Source: Phragmitibacter flavus (GTDB taxonomy: Bacteria > Verrucomicrobiota > Verrucomicrobiia > Verrucomicrobiales > Verrucomicrobiaceae). From it: a stretch of DNA of 59,578 nucleotides. Positions within the stretch are counted from its first letter, which is position 1. Each line of letters opens with the position of its first letter. Below are positions 50,071 to 58,820 of this stretch, piece after piece. The DNA is taken from assembly GCF_005780165.1 (NCBI RefSeq), contig NZ_VAUV01000026.1:1-59578 (forward strand), read 5' to 3'. The notes beneath the pieces are model-generated. The model was given only the letters and a program-made list of their open reading frames with translations. It was not told the origin of the DNA and did not search any database. Position numbers and translations under genes: made by a program.

Positions 50071-50808
50071 TCACACCTCTTTGGCCATCATCCAAACAGC
50101 CATCGCCATCATCATCAAGTTCTCAGTCAAGGAGATGAAGCCAAGGGGAACATTGCTGCCTCCACCGACGCATGAGCATTTTAGATCCCGCTTCTCGATA
50201 TAGACGGCTTTGAAGACGGAGATGGCTCCGACGGTGCTGACGAGGAGGGCGGCGGGTGCGACAATCCAGGCGGCGATGCCTGCGATCATGAGGATGCCGG
50301 CACCGGCTTCCACGATGGCATAGACATACGCATAGGGAACGTAACGTTGCGCGATGAGATCATACTGGACGAAACCGGTGGCGAAGGAGAGCAGATCCTG
50401 AAGTTTCAGGACGCCGAGAATGCACATGCTGAAGGCGATGAAAAGCTCCAAGGTGCGAATGACCGAAAGCAGGCCTTGTTCCATCCAGTTGGTGCTGAGA
50501 GCCATGAGGAAGGCAACGGCAAAGACGGCCAGCACCGGCTGGTAGGTTTCGCCGGTTTTTGGATCGGGACCTTTGCCCAGATGCTCACGCAATGCGTCGT
50601 ATCCGCCAATGTTTTTGTCCTCGATGAAGATTTGCGGTGTCTCGTCGTAGCCGTGCTTCTTCTTGTAGGCTTCATTGGCCTGCTGGCTTTCCAGGTGATG
50701 ATCTTCAACATCGTAACCGTTTCTTTTGAGGAGGTCCTTGGCTTTGATGCCCCATGGGCACAGGTGATCAGGGGTGACCATTCGGTAGACGGTGGCTTTC
50801 TTGTTCAT
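50071..50808 (-). CDS. glutaredoxin-MauE/DoxX fusion membrane protein
   Basis: A 245-residue protein. The N-terminal ~85 residues form a glutaredoxin fold with a monothiol-type active site, C17 in LCPWGIKAK, and ETPQIFIEDKNIGGYDAL (TPQIFI is the cis-Pro motif). About four membrane helices of the MauE/DoxX type follow, ending KCSCVGGGSNVPLGFISLTE, whose CxC and PLGFISL motifs define the redox-associated MauE family. The protein may pass electrons across the membrane or support disulfide formation. It is the only redox-maturation gene seen. The start ATG at 50808 is chosen by the glutaredoxin start. Confidence 0.87.
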   Translation of the reverse strand: MNKKATVYRMVTPDHLCPWGIKAKDLLKRNGYDVEDHHLESQQANEAYKKKHGYDETPQIFIEDKNIGGYDALREHLGKGPDPKTGETYQPVLAVFAVAFLMALSTNWMEQGLLSVIRTLELFIAFSMCILGVLKLQDLLSFATGFVQYDLIAQRYVPYAYVYAIVEAGAGILMIAGIAAWIVAPAALLVSTVGAISVFKAVYIEKRDLKCSCVGGGSNVPLGFISLTENLMMMAMAVWMMAKEV

Positions 50809-51054
50809 CGGGTTTTGGTCGCTTGAAGGATCGGGCAACGATGTCTTTGGCTGGCAGGGCAAAGGCAATTTAAATTGGAAGGATTGGATGGTGAGGGGAA
50901 TTTTGACTGGCGGACCGAATTTCGGGATGGATTGCTGGGTGATTAGAGGTGAAAGCGTGGATTGCGGGTGATTTTTGTATGATTCCTGCTGGTTGATGAG
51001 CGCAAATAATGGGTGCGCAAGCGGCCAACGTGGTTAGGATTGTGCCAACAACTC

Positions 51055-51657
51055 ATGCTTGTAGAAACTCGTGTTACCCTCCTGCATCGGATTGCTGATC
51101 CTGCTGACCAGCGGGCTTGGGAGGAGTTTGTGTGTTTGTATGCGCCGCTGATTTTTGCGTTTGCTTCGCGTCGGGGACTGCAACATGCGGATGCGTCGGA
51201 CATCACGCAGGAGGTGCTTTCGGCGGTGACAAAGGCGATTCAAGGGTTCGAATATGATCGGACGAAGGGGACGTTTCGGTCGTGGCTTTATACCATCGTG
51301 AGACGCAAGATGGCGGGGTATTTTGATCGGCATGCGAAGACGAGTCGCAACAATGTGGACTCGGGACAGGAACTGCTGGAGCAGCAATGTGCGGTGGCGG
51401 AGGATGAGGCGCATTGGGATCTGGAGTTTCGTCGCCACATTTTTCAACAGGCCACGGAGCGGGCACGCGGGGAGTTTTCTGAGAAGGTGTGGCAGGTGTT
51501 TGTGCTTACCGCGCTGGAGGGGAGGCCGGTGAATGAGGTGGGGGAACAGTTGCAAATGAGGCCGGGGGCGGTGTATGTGGCGAGGCATCGGGTGATCCGC
51601 CGGCTGCATGACATCGTCAGTTCGTTGACGGAGGAACCGGCAGCTTTCACGACATGA
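51055..51657 (+). CDS. ECF RNA polymerase sigma factor (kinase-associated type)
   Basis: A 200-residue sigma-70 family factor. Region 2 is visible as HADASDITQEVLSAVTKAIQ, then FRSWLYTIVRRKMAGYF; region 4 as EGRPVNEVGEQLQMRPGAVY. The start ATG at 51055 is consistent with the family N-terminus ETRVTLLHRIADPADQRAWE. It resembles the ECF sigma factors of planctomycetes and verrucomicrobia that sit next to protein kinases. Its stop overlaps the kinase gene start as ATGA, so the two are produced together. Confidence 0.92.
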   Translation: MLVETRVTLLHRIADPADQRAWEEFVCLYAPLIFAFASRRGLQHADASDITQEVLSAVTKAIQGFEYDRTKGTFRSWLYTIVRRKMAGYFDRHAKTSRNNVDSGQELLEQQCAVAEDEAHWDLEFRRHIFQQATERARGEFSEKVWQVFVLTALEGRPVNEVGEQLQMRPGAVYVARHRVIRRLHDIVSSLTEEPAAFTT

Positions 51658-53945
51658 AAGACGACGAAATGTTGCTGGCTTTGCTGGACGGCTCATTGCC
51701 TGAGGAGCAGGAGGAGCAGCTGGTGCGTGAGATGGAATCGGATCCGCAGTTGCGTGAGCGGTTGGCGCAATTGTCGGGAGAAAGTTTGTTGAAGGAGGAT
51801 TTATCGGCAGGAATGCCGGAGGCTCTGCCGGTGGATGCGGAGATGATGAGGGCGGCAGTTAAAGCAGTGAGTGTGGCGCGTGGAACTTCTTCGCCGGGGC
51901 CGGTCGTGGATTTGGAGATGCCGGGGAGTCTGGGTGGGTTCACGGTTTTGGAACGGATTGCCCAGGGAGGGATGGCAACGGTTTATCGTGCGCAGGATGA
52001 GTCACTGGGGCGGGAGGTGGCGCTCAAGGTGCTTTATTCGAGCTCGGCAGCGCCGCTGATGACGGAACGTTTTTTCCGAGAGGCGCGCACGATGGCGGAA
52101 ATCAATCATCCGCATGTTTTGCCCATTCATCAAGTGGTGGGCGAAGGGGGAAGGGTTTGCATGGTGATGCATTTTGCCCAGGGCGGGAGTGTGCAGGACC
52201 GGCTCGATGCGTTGGGTGGCAAACCCCTGCCGACGGAGGAACTGGTGCGTCTGGGGGTTGCGGTGGCGGATGCGTTGGTGGCGGTGCATGCACGGGGGTT
52301 GGTGCATCGGGATGTAAAACCCTCCAACATCTTGCTGGGCAAGGGGGAGGATGAAATCTGGCTGGCGGATTTCGGTTTGGTGCGAGATGGGCAGCAGCTT
52401 TCGCTGACCCGGTCGCACATGTTTGTAGGAACGCCGGAGTTCATGTCGCCGGAGCAGGCGGCGGGGGTGGAGGTGGATTATCGCAGTGATCTTTACAGCT
52501 TCGGTGCGGTGCTTTACACAATGGCGACAGGTCGGGTGCCTTTCTCTGAGACTGACTTCGATGAACTGCGCCGACTGGTGCGGGAGGAACGTCCGCTGCC
52601 GCTGAGCGTGTGTGCTCCTGAGCTGCCGGTGTGGCTGCGAAATTTGATTGAGTCGCTGTTGGTGAAGGATCGGGAGCATCGACTTGAAAACGCGGCGACG
52701 TTGTTGCAGACATTGAAGACTTCAACGGATCGTGGTTCGGCTCCCAGTCGTTGGTTGTGGGGTCGCAAGGCGCGGCGGCAATGGCTGTTAAAAAAAGTGG
52801 GCCGCGCGGTGGCCGGGTTGCTGGCGGGGATAATGGCGGTGCTGGTCGGAACCGAGCAGACGGGTCGCACGGAACTGGTCAATCAATACCTGGCGGCGCA
52901 TGGTGGTCAGCCGTTTTGGATCGCGGGTGACTGGGGGACTTATGCAAATCTGGAGTCGGCAGTGAACGCGGCACAGCTTCGTGGTGGGGCGGTGGAGATC
53001 GCCATTCACAGCAATGCGACGTTACGTTTCGGTCATTTGAGCATCACTGAGCCTTTGACACTGCGGGCCACAAGAGGCCGGCGTCCGACGCTCTCGGCTG
53101 AAGAGAAGGGGGTGCTGCCATTGGATCGGGGACACATTGAATTGAGGGCTCCTCTGACGTTGAAGAATCTCACGATCCATCAGCGTGCAGAGCACTTTTA
53201 CTTGCGTCCGATGTTTGTGGTGCAGAACACGGAGCTAAGCTTGCAACACTGCCGATTGGTGCGTTCATCCAGGCCCTACAGTGCAGAACGATCAATTGAA
53301 TGGGGAGTGATCAGTGGGGTTGGATCGTGTCGAATCACGCTTCAGAACACGGAGTGTGTGGCATTCGGATCTCCGGCCATCATGCTGAAGGGTAATGGCG
53401 TTCGTGCGGACTCAAAACCAGAGGTGAAGCTGCGCAATTCGCGGATTTTTGGAAGGTTTTTGTCGTTGCGAGGACAAGCGGTGGACGGGCACCTGGAGGC
53501 GGATCGCAGTGTGTTGTCGAGCATTGGATTGATCGAGCACTACGCGCCGGACAGTCGCCTGCGGGCCACATGGAAATCGTGTCAGTTGCGCACGATTCGA
53601 TATTTTGTCCGGACGCCTGACATGCATGGTGAGAATGGCCAGCCATGGTTGCAGTGGTGGGGGGAGAACAACCTCATCAGCAACATGGGGCCCTACATTC
53701 AGATGGACAATGGTGACCTGGAGACTTTTGAAGACTGGCAGGGCTATGTGATTGAGGGAGGTGGTCAATGTGTCGATTCATTGGTGGTTCCGACCAAGAA
53801 AAGTGATTTGGTGCAGATCAACGATGCACGCATTTTTGCCGGGGAGAGTTATGTGGTGGAGGATCCACGACTGGTATATGGTCATCAGGCACCTGAACTG
53901 GTGCCGCTGAGAGAAATAGGGCCACCAGTTCGGGTTTCGCGATGA
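51654..53945 (+). CDS. membrane Ser/Thr protein kinase with C-terminal beta-helix-like region
   Basis: A 763-residue protein. Residues 1-50 match the FecR protein's N-terminus. The kinase domain spans about 95-355: glycine loop IAQGGMATVY, Lys125 in VALKVL, Glu143 in FREART, HRDVKPSN with Asp220, DFG at 239-241 and GTPEFMSPEQ. A TM helix lies around 383-399. The last ~360 residues, outside the cytoplasm, contain repeated short strands (GHLSITEPLTLRATRG, LTLKNLTIHQ), as in right-handed beta-helices, likely for ligand binding. The gene overlaps its sigma factor gene. A two-gene signalling unit, external signal to kinase to sigma, is inferred. Confidence 0.9.
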   Translation: MKDDEMLLALLDGSLPEEQEEQLVREMESDPQLRERLAQLSGESLLKEDLSAGMPEALPVDAEMMRAAVKAVSVARGTSSPGPVVDLEMPGSLGGFTVLERIAQGGMATVYRAQDESLGREVALKVLYSSSAAPLMTERFFREARTMAEINHPHVLPIHQVVGEGGRVCMVMHFAQGGSVQDRLDALGGKPLPTEELVRLGVAVADALVAVHARGLVHRDVKPSNILLGKGEDEIWLADFGLVRDGQQLSLTRSHMFVGTPEFMSPEQAAGVEVDYRSDLYSFGAVLYTMATGRVPFSETDFDELRRLVREERPLPLSVCAPELPVWLRNLIESLLVKDREHRLENAATLLQTLKTSTDRGSAPSRWLWGRKARRQWLLKKVGRAVAGLLAGIMAVLVGTEQTGRTELVNQYLAAHGGQPFWIAGDWGTYANLESAVNAAQLRGGAVEIAIHSNATLRFGHLSITEPLTLRATRGRRPTLSAEEKGVLPLDRGHIELRAPLTLKNLTIHQRAEHFYLRPMFVVQNTELSLQHCRLVRSSRPYSAERSIEWGVISGVGSCRITLQNTECVAFGSPAIMLKGNGVRADSKPEVKLRNSRIFGRFLSLRGQAVDGHLEADRSVLSSIGLIEHYAPDSRLRATWKSCQLRTIRYFVRTPDMHGENGQPWLQWWGENNLISNMGPYIQMDNGDLETFEDWQGYVIEGGGQCVDSLVVPTKKSDLVQINDARIFAGESYVVEDPRLVYGHQAPELVPLREIGPPVRVSR

Positions 53946-53961
53946 GATGGCCAAGGCTTCC

Positions 53962-55077
53962 TCAGGGTTTCCATGTGGGGGCAGCCCTTTGCAGGTGCTG
54001 CCAGGCCATGGCCGCTGCGGAGTGGCGATTTTCCACCATGAGGAGATTGAAGATGGTGCGTAGGTGCGCCTTCACCGTGAAGAGACTGATGCGAAGAATG
54101 CCGGCAATCTCATCATTGGTTTTGCCTTCGGCGAGCCAGTAGAGCACCTCGGCCTGACGCTCGCTGAGGTTCAGTTTCTGCAACCTCGCAATGCCGAGTG
54201 AGACGGGGTCGGCCATGCGTTCAATGGCGATGGCATGCAGGCCGTAGAGCGGTCCGGGCGCGAGTCGCGCCTGAAGGTGGATGCCTCGCGGACTGGTGAC
54301 TTGCGTGCTGAGAGGGAGGGAGGCGAGGGATTCGCCGCCGCTCTGCACCTGAGCCAGGGTAGATCGCAGCCAGCTCAACAAGGGTTCGGGCAAGACGGGA
54401 GTGAGGGCAAAAATTTTGGCGGCAAAGGTTTCGCGCAGCCATCGAAGCGCGCCCTCCTCGGCTTCCACGACGTTGCCGAACGAGTCGATCATGGCTTGAA
54501 AGCAGAGATCGGGCAGGGTGGAGTTGAAACCACCAGTCTGTTGCAGGCCGATGCGTTTGAGCAGCCAGCGCGTGCGCCATGCCTGGATGGCATGTGGCGC
54601 AAGCAAGGCAAGAAGGGCGCGCTCCTGCCCTCCGAATCCCCAGCCGTCGCGATTCACCACCAGGCTGAACATGACGCGGTCATTGAGAGGGGTGCTGGTG
54701 GACATCTGGTCTTCGGCCGCGATCTTGCTGATGACCTCGTCAAACATGCCGGTGGCACGCCAGGCCTTGCGGGAAACATAGTCCGAGACCGAATCGACCC
54801 TTGCCGATTTGCCCTGGCACAGCGCCATAAATTGAGGGTGATCCTGCACATGCTGGCAGAACGTCGGGACGAGATCGACGGCCTCTTGTGCCCAGGGGCC
54901 AAGGTAGCTGGTGACCTGCCCGGCGTGAAGATCAGAGGAGGTGACCCAGAAGCTGTTGAGTGGAATGAGTTTCGCGATGCCTTCAATGAGGTGGTCGAAA
55001 AGTCGTTCCTCAGGCAGCAGGGGGTCGTTCAATTCCAGCACGAGGGAACTGAACGAACGCAGGGTCGCGCTGTTCAT
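53962..55077 (-). CDS. LuxR-family transcriptional regulator
   Basis: A 371-residue regulator with a C-terminal LuxR/NarL helix-turn-helix (LNLSERQAEVLYWLAEGKTN, DEIAGILRISLFTVKAHLRT) near residues 305-365. The N-terminal ~290 residues are probably one or two sensory GAF/PAS-like folds (LIEGIAKLIPLNSFW, CQHVQDHPQFMALCQG), with no receiver domain. The ATG at 55077 is preferred over 55113. It is divergent from the autotransporter gene, 226 bp away, so it is the natural candidate to control it. It ends 16 bp after the convergent kinase gene. Confidence 0.85.
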   Translation of the reverse strand: MNSATLRSFSSLVLELNDPLLPEERLFDHLIEGIAKLIPLNSFWVTSSDLHAGQVTSYLGPWAQEAVDLVPTFCQHVQDHPQFMALCQGKSARVDSVSDYVSRKAWRATGMFDEVISKIAAEDQMSTSTPLNDRVMFSLVVNRDGWGFGGQERALLALLAPHAIQAWRTRWLLKRIGLQQTGGFNSTLPDLCFQAMIDSFGNVVEAEEGALRWLRETFAAKIFALTPVLPEPLLSWLRSTLAQVQSGGESLASLPLSTQVTSPRGIHLQARLAPGPLYGLHAIAIERMADPVSLGIARLQKLNLSERQAEVLYWLAEGKTNDEIAGILRISLFTVKAHLRTIFNLLMVENRHSAAAMAWQHLQRAAPTWKP

Positions 55078-55269
55078 TTTCAGATTCACGGGGAGTGGAT
55101 CGGTGGCGGGCATCCATCATGGTATTGGCAACTGGCGGCGGTTGTCTTACAAAATCGAGAAGAAAAATAACCTGTGCTTATGGATGGTAAGAGAACGCCT
55201 TAGTTCTATCGACCGATTGTGAGGGGGGCGGAGATGCGCGAGCCGTGTTGAGCGGAAGTCAGGCAATTT

Positions 55270-55289
55270 ACTCACTCACTCACTCACTC
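55270..55289. repeat. tetranucleotide tract (ACTC)x5 before the autotransporter start
   Basis: Five perfect ACTC units end 14 bp before the ATG at 55304. Such short tetranucleotide tracts can vary by slippage and change promoter spacing or translation of surface proteins. No Shine-Dalgarno sequence is visible between the tract and the start. Confidence 0.9.
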
Positions 55290-55303
55290 GCTTTCGCTCA
55301 CGA

Positions 55304-58300
55304 ATGTTTATGTCACACCACCACTCATGCACTGCGCCCCCCTCGTCTTCCTCTGTTTGGTTTCGGGGTATCAACAAGGCCCTGAATCTGGTCCTGGTGC
55401 TGGGCACTTTGTTTTTTTCGTCTGGACAACCTCAGGCGCAGGTCAATGCGACTTGGAGTGCAACTGCGCCGACGGGAGCCAACTGGAATGACGGAGCCAA
55501 CTGGGACAGCAATCCCGTGTTTCCTGGAGTGGGAGGAGACATTGCGAACTTCGATCAAAACGCCGGTGGGATCGCGCCGGACGACTATCAGGTTTATGTG
55601 CCAAACGGGGCGGACATCGTTTTGGGTTCCCTCAATTTCGCCATGGGAGCAGACCTTTTTGAGATCAGAATTGCCCCCGGGGGTGCCCTTTCTTTTAACG
55701 TCGCGGGGCAGGGTGTTTCCAATTTTGAAAGCTCTGGAGGCCAGAGTTTTTTTATCGAAGGATCTTCTTCTTCGGCCGGGGGGCTACTTACGTTCATGAA
55801 TCAAAGTTCCGCTGAGCTGGGAGGTGGAACGGTTCAATACATTGCAAGCTATGCGACGGCGGCGGGACGAGTGCCAGGACAGATTGAATTTAGAAACTCG
55901 TCCACAGCCTCAAGCGCCATCATTTGGAATCAGGGTGCGTTCACGGCCAACGCGAATGGAGGAGCGACCTCGTTTCTCGATACCTCAAATGCGGGCACAG
56001 CCACCATTCACAATACCGGGGGAACTGGGGCGGCCACATTCGGCGGTTTAACCGTATTTTTTGATGACTCGAGTGCTGGAAGCGCCTTGCTGATTGCCCA
56101 TGGCGGCTACACGGCCGGTGCGGGATTTGGACATATCGTCTTCGGGGACACCTCGGACGCTGCCAACGCAACGATCACCAATTTTGGTGCTGCGGCAACT
56201 GGTGCCATGGCGGGTCGGACTACGTTCGTCAGCTCTGACAATGTTGGCAGTCCAACGATCAACAACCTGGCGGGGTCGGCGGCGGGTGCCGAGGGCGGGG
56301 TTACCAGGATCGGTGAGTCACAAAGCACTTTCTCTCCGATCATCGTCAACCAAGGTGGCGACGCGTTGATGGGCGAACCGGGCCAAACGCTCATTGATGG
56401 CAGCTCGGTGCTTGGTGACGACACTGAGATCAAGAATCTAGGGGGCACTGTGTCCGGGCAGGAGGGAGGGAGAACCACCTTCGACGCCGACAGCAATGCA
56501 GGTGGTGCCTATATCGCCAACCGCCGGGCCACCGTGGCAGGTGCAGGCGTTGGCGAAACCAGGTTTCATGGACAGGCAAGCGCGGGCAGCGCCACTATTT
56601 TTAACCAAGGAAGCACCGTCGCCGGAGCCGAAGGTGGCAGGGCTGTGTTCGATTTCGACAGCACCGCAGCGAGCGCCATGATACGAAATTTTGGCACGAC
56701 CATCGCCGGCGGATCGGGTGCTTCAACCCAATTTTTTGGCGATGCTGGTGCGGGTGCCGCCATCATCCTCAACTTTGGAAGTCCCAGCGGCCAAGGTGGT
56801 AGAACGGTTTTCGCCGACAGCAGCCGTGCCGAAAATGCTACCCTCTCAGCCGAGGGAGGCGCTTTTGCTGGCGGCACGATCTTTTTCAACCAAGACAGCA
56901 GCGGCGGCAGTTCCCGGGTGATCCTCGACGGCAGTGGCACTCTCGATATCAGCTCCCACAGCAATGGTGTTGAAATTGGCTCGCTGGAAAGCGATGTCGG
57001 CAGGGGTGGTGGTGGCATCGTCAATCTTGGCGGCAATGAACTCACCGTCGGCAACCTCAACACCAGCACGACCTTCAGCGGCGTAATTTCCGGCACGGGC
57101 GGCCTGACCAAAGTCGGCACCGGCATTCTCAATCTGACTGGCGTCAACACTTACAGCGGCGATACCACCATTGATGCAGGAACCTTGCTGGCGAACGGGG
57201 TGCTGGCGAGTGCCAATGTTTTTGTTAATCCGGCGGGGATGCTGGGCGGGGCGGGGATTATTCAAGGCAATGTGATTAATGCAGGCATTGTATCTCCAGG
57301 AAATAGCGTGGGCACGCTCACCATCGGAGGAAATTATTCACAAAGTGGGACGCTGGTGATTGAGATCGAAGGATGGAATCCCGGTCAATATGATGTGCTC
57401 GCGGTTGGGGGAAGTGCCAGTCTGGGCGGTAATCTGGTGTTGCTGGCGGGTCCGGGATTGACTTATACCCGTGGAGATCGCGCGGAGTTTCTCACGGCAG
57501 CGGGTGGAGTTAGTGGTGAATTTGACAACGTGCAGAACTTGAACACTGGGACGATTCTTGAAGCGGAGATCATGTATGAAAGCAACGTGGTTGCGGTGGA
57601 GATTGTGCAGGGTTCATTCGCAGAGTTTGGTGAGGAGGTGGGCGATGGATTGCCGGACGAGCTGCGTGATTTGTTGCGCAATACCGGACTGATTCTTGAT
57701 GGCGTGGCTTTTGATTCGCGCGAGGCGGTGTTGATTGCCTTCCTCAATGGCATTCTGCTCGCTGATCTGCCCGCGCTGTATTTCAAGATCGCTCCTGAAG
57801 AACTTAGTGTCATTCACGAACTTGGCGTCAGCATGGCGGACAATGCGGCGGGATTTTTTAAACGTCGTGCGGGGGAGATCCGCCATGGATTGCGGGTTCC
57901 GGGGAATGTGACGCCTTCGAACCTGCTGGTTGATCCCAAAAATCCGAAGAGCATTGCGCCTGAAGTTGCTGCCGAAGAGGATCTGCGCTGGAGCACCTTT
58001 GCGTATGGCGACGCCACCTGGCTGGATTTGGAAAGCAGCGGCACGGCTCCGGGATATGACACACTGAGCGGTGGATTCAGCGCGGGAATTGATTACAAGG
58101 TTAGCGACACACTGACGGTCGGGGTGATGCTTAGTTATACCGGAAGCGATGCTGACCTCCATGATGATGGTGATCTGGAGATGAACAGTTATGCCGCCAA
58201 CTTATATGCGGCCTGGCAGTCGGGAAGTTGGTATCTCAATGCGCTGGTGGGCGGTGCGTTTAATGATTTTGAATATGATCGCGCCGCATTGTTGGGCTTG

Positions 58301-58801
58301 GCCAGTGGCGATGCAAATGGTGGGGCATTAAACGCTTATCTCGGTGGCGGATATGAGATCCAGCAGGGCGGATGGCGTTTTGGGCCTGCGTGGTCGTTGC
58401 ATTACACCTATGTGGGTTACGAATCGTTCAAGGAACAAGGATCGCTGGCACCTTTGGAGATCCAGAGCAATCACACGCAATCCTTGCGCAGTTCGGTGGG
58501 GGCGGAAGTCGCTTATGTGATCAAGGCGGGACGCAGGCTGGTGGTGCCGCAGGTGTATGTGGCGTGGCAGCATGAGTTTGGAGATCGCTCCCAGGCGACG
58601 GATTTCCGATTTGCCTCGGGTGCAGGCAATGTGGTGACCGTTGAAGGGCCTGAAGTGGGGCGCGATGCGTTATTGTTGGGAGCTTCGGTGTCGGTTTTGT
58701 GGAGTGACCGCTTCAGCACTTTTGTCGGCTACAACACCCAGCTTTTGCGAGACAACTACGAATCCCACAACCTCACTGCCGGGCTTGCCTGGTCCTTTTA
58801 A
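55304..58801 (+). CDS. type Va autotransporter
   Basis: A 1165-residue outer-membrane protein. The extended signal region ends near SSGQPQAQ (residue 45). The passenger contains about eleven copies of a ~28-residue repeat (residues ~220-525) of the form GGRTTFxDxSxAGxATIxNxG. Then comes an autotransporter PATR motif (LTKVGTGILNLTGVNTYSGD, then TTIDAGTLLANG). The C-terminal ~270 residues (from about 894, STFAYGDATWLDLE) form a 12-strand beta-barrel ending in the terminal Phe of AGLAWSF, the signal for BAM insertion. Function is likely adhesion or surface coating. A divergent LuxR gene and a tetranucleotide tract lie upstream. Confidence 0.93.
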   Translation: MFMSHHHSCTAPPSSSSVWFRGINKALNLVLVLGTLFFSSGQPQAQVNATWSATAPTGANWNDGANWDSNPVFPGVGGDIANFDQNAGGIAPDDYQVYVPNGADIVLGSLNFAMGADLFEIRIAPGGALSFNVAGQGVSNFESSGGQSFFIEGSSSSAGGLLTFMNQSSAELGGGTVQYIASYATAAGRVPGQIEFRNSSTASSAIIWNQGAFTANANGGATSFLDTSNAGTATIHNTGGTGAATFGGLTVFFDDSSAGSALLIAHGGYTAGAGFGHIVFGDTSDAANATITNFGAAATGAMAGRTTFVSSDNVGSPTINNLAGSAAGAEGGVTRIGESQSTFSPIIVNQGGDALMGEPGQTLIDGSSVLGDDTEIKNLGGTVSGQEGGRTTFDADSNAGGAYIANRRATVAGAGVGETRFHGQASAGSATIFNQGSTVAGAEGGRAVFDFDSTAASAMIRNFGTTIAGGSGASTQFFGDAGAGAAIILNFGSPSGQGGRTVFADSSRAENATLSAEGGAFAGGTIFFNQDSSGGSSRVILDGSGTLDISSHSNGVEIGSLESDVGRGGGGIVNLGGNELTVGNLNTSTTFSGVISGTGGLTKVGTGILNLTGVNTYSGDTTIDAGTLLANGVLASANVFVNPAGMLGGAGIIQGNVINAGIVSPGNSVGTLTIGGNYSQSGTLVIEIEGWNPGQYDVLAVGGSASLGGNLVLLAGPGLTYTRGDRAEFLTAAGGVSGEFDNVQNLNTGTILEAEIMYESNVVAVEIVQGSFAEFGEEVGDGLPDELRDLLRNTGLILDGVAFDSREAVLIAFLNGILLADLPALYFKIAPEELSVIHELGVSMADNAAGFFKRRAGEIRHGLRVPGNVTPSNLLVDPKNPKSIAPEVAAEEDLRWSTFAYGDATWLDLESSGTAPGYDTLSGGFSAGIDYKVSDTLTVGVMLSYTGSDADLHDDGDLEMNSYAANLYAAWQSGSWYLNALVGGAFNDFEYDRAALLGLASGDANGGALNAYLGGGYEIQQGGWRFGPAWSLHYTYVGYESFKEQGSLAPLEIQSNHTQSLRSSVGAEVAYVIKAGRRLVVPQVYVAWQHEFGDRSQATDFRFASGAGNVVTVEGPEVGRDALLLGASVSVLWSDRFSTFVGYNTQLLRDNYESHNLTAGLAWSF

Positions 58802-58820
58802 CCAACAAAAAAATACCATC

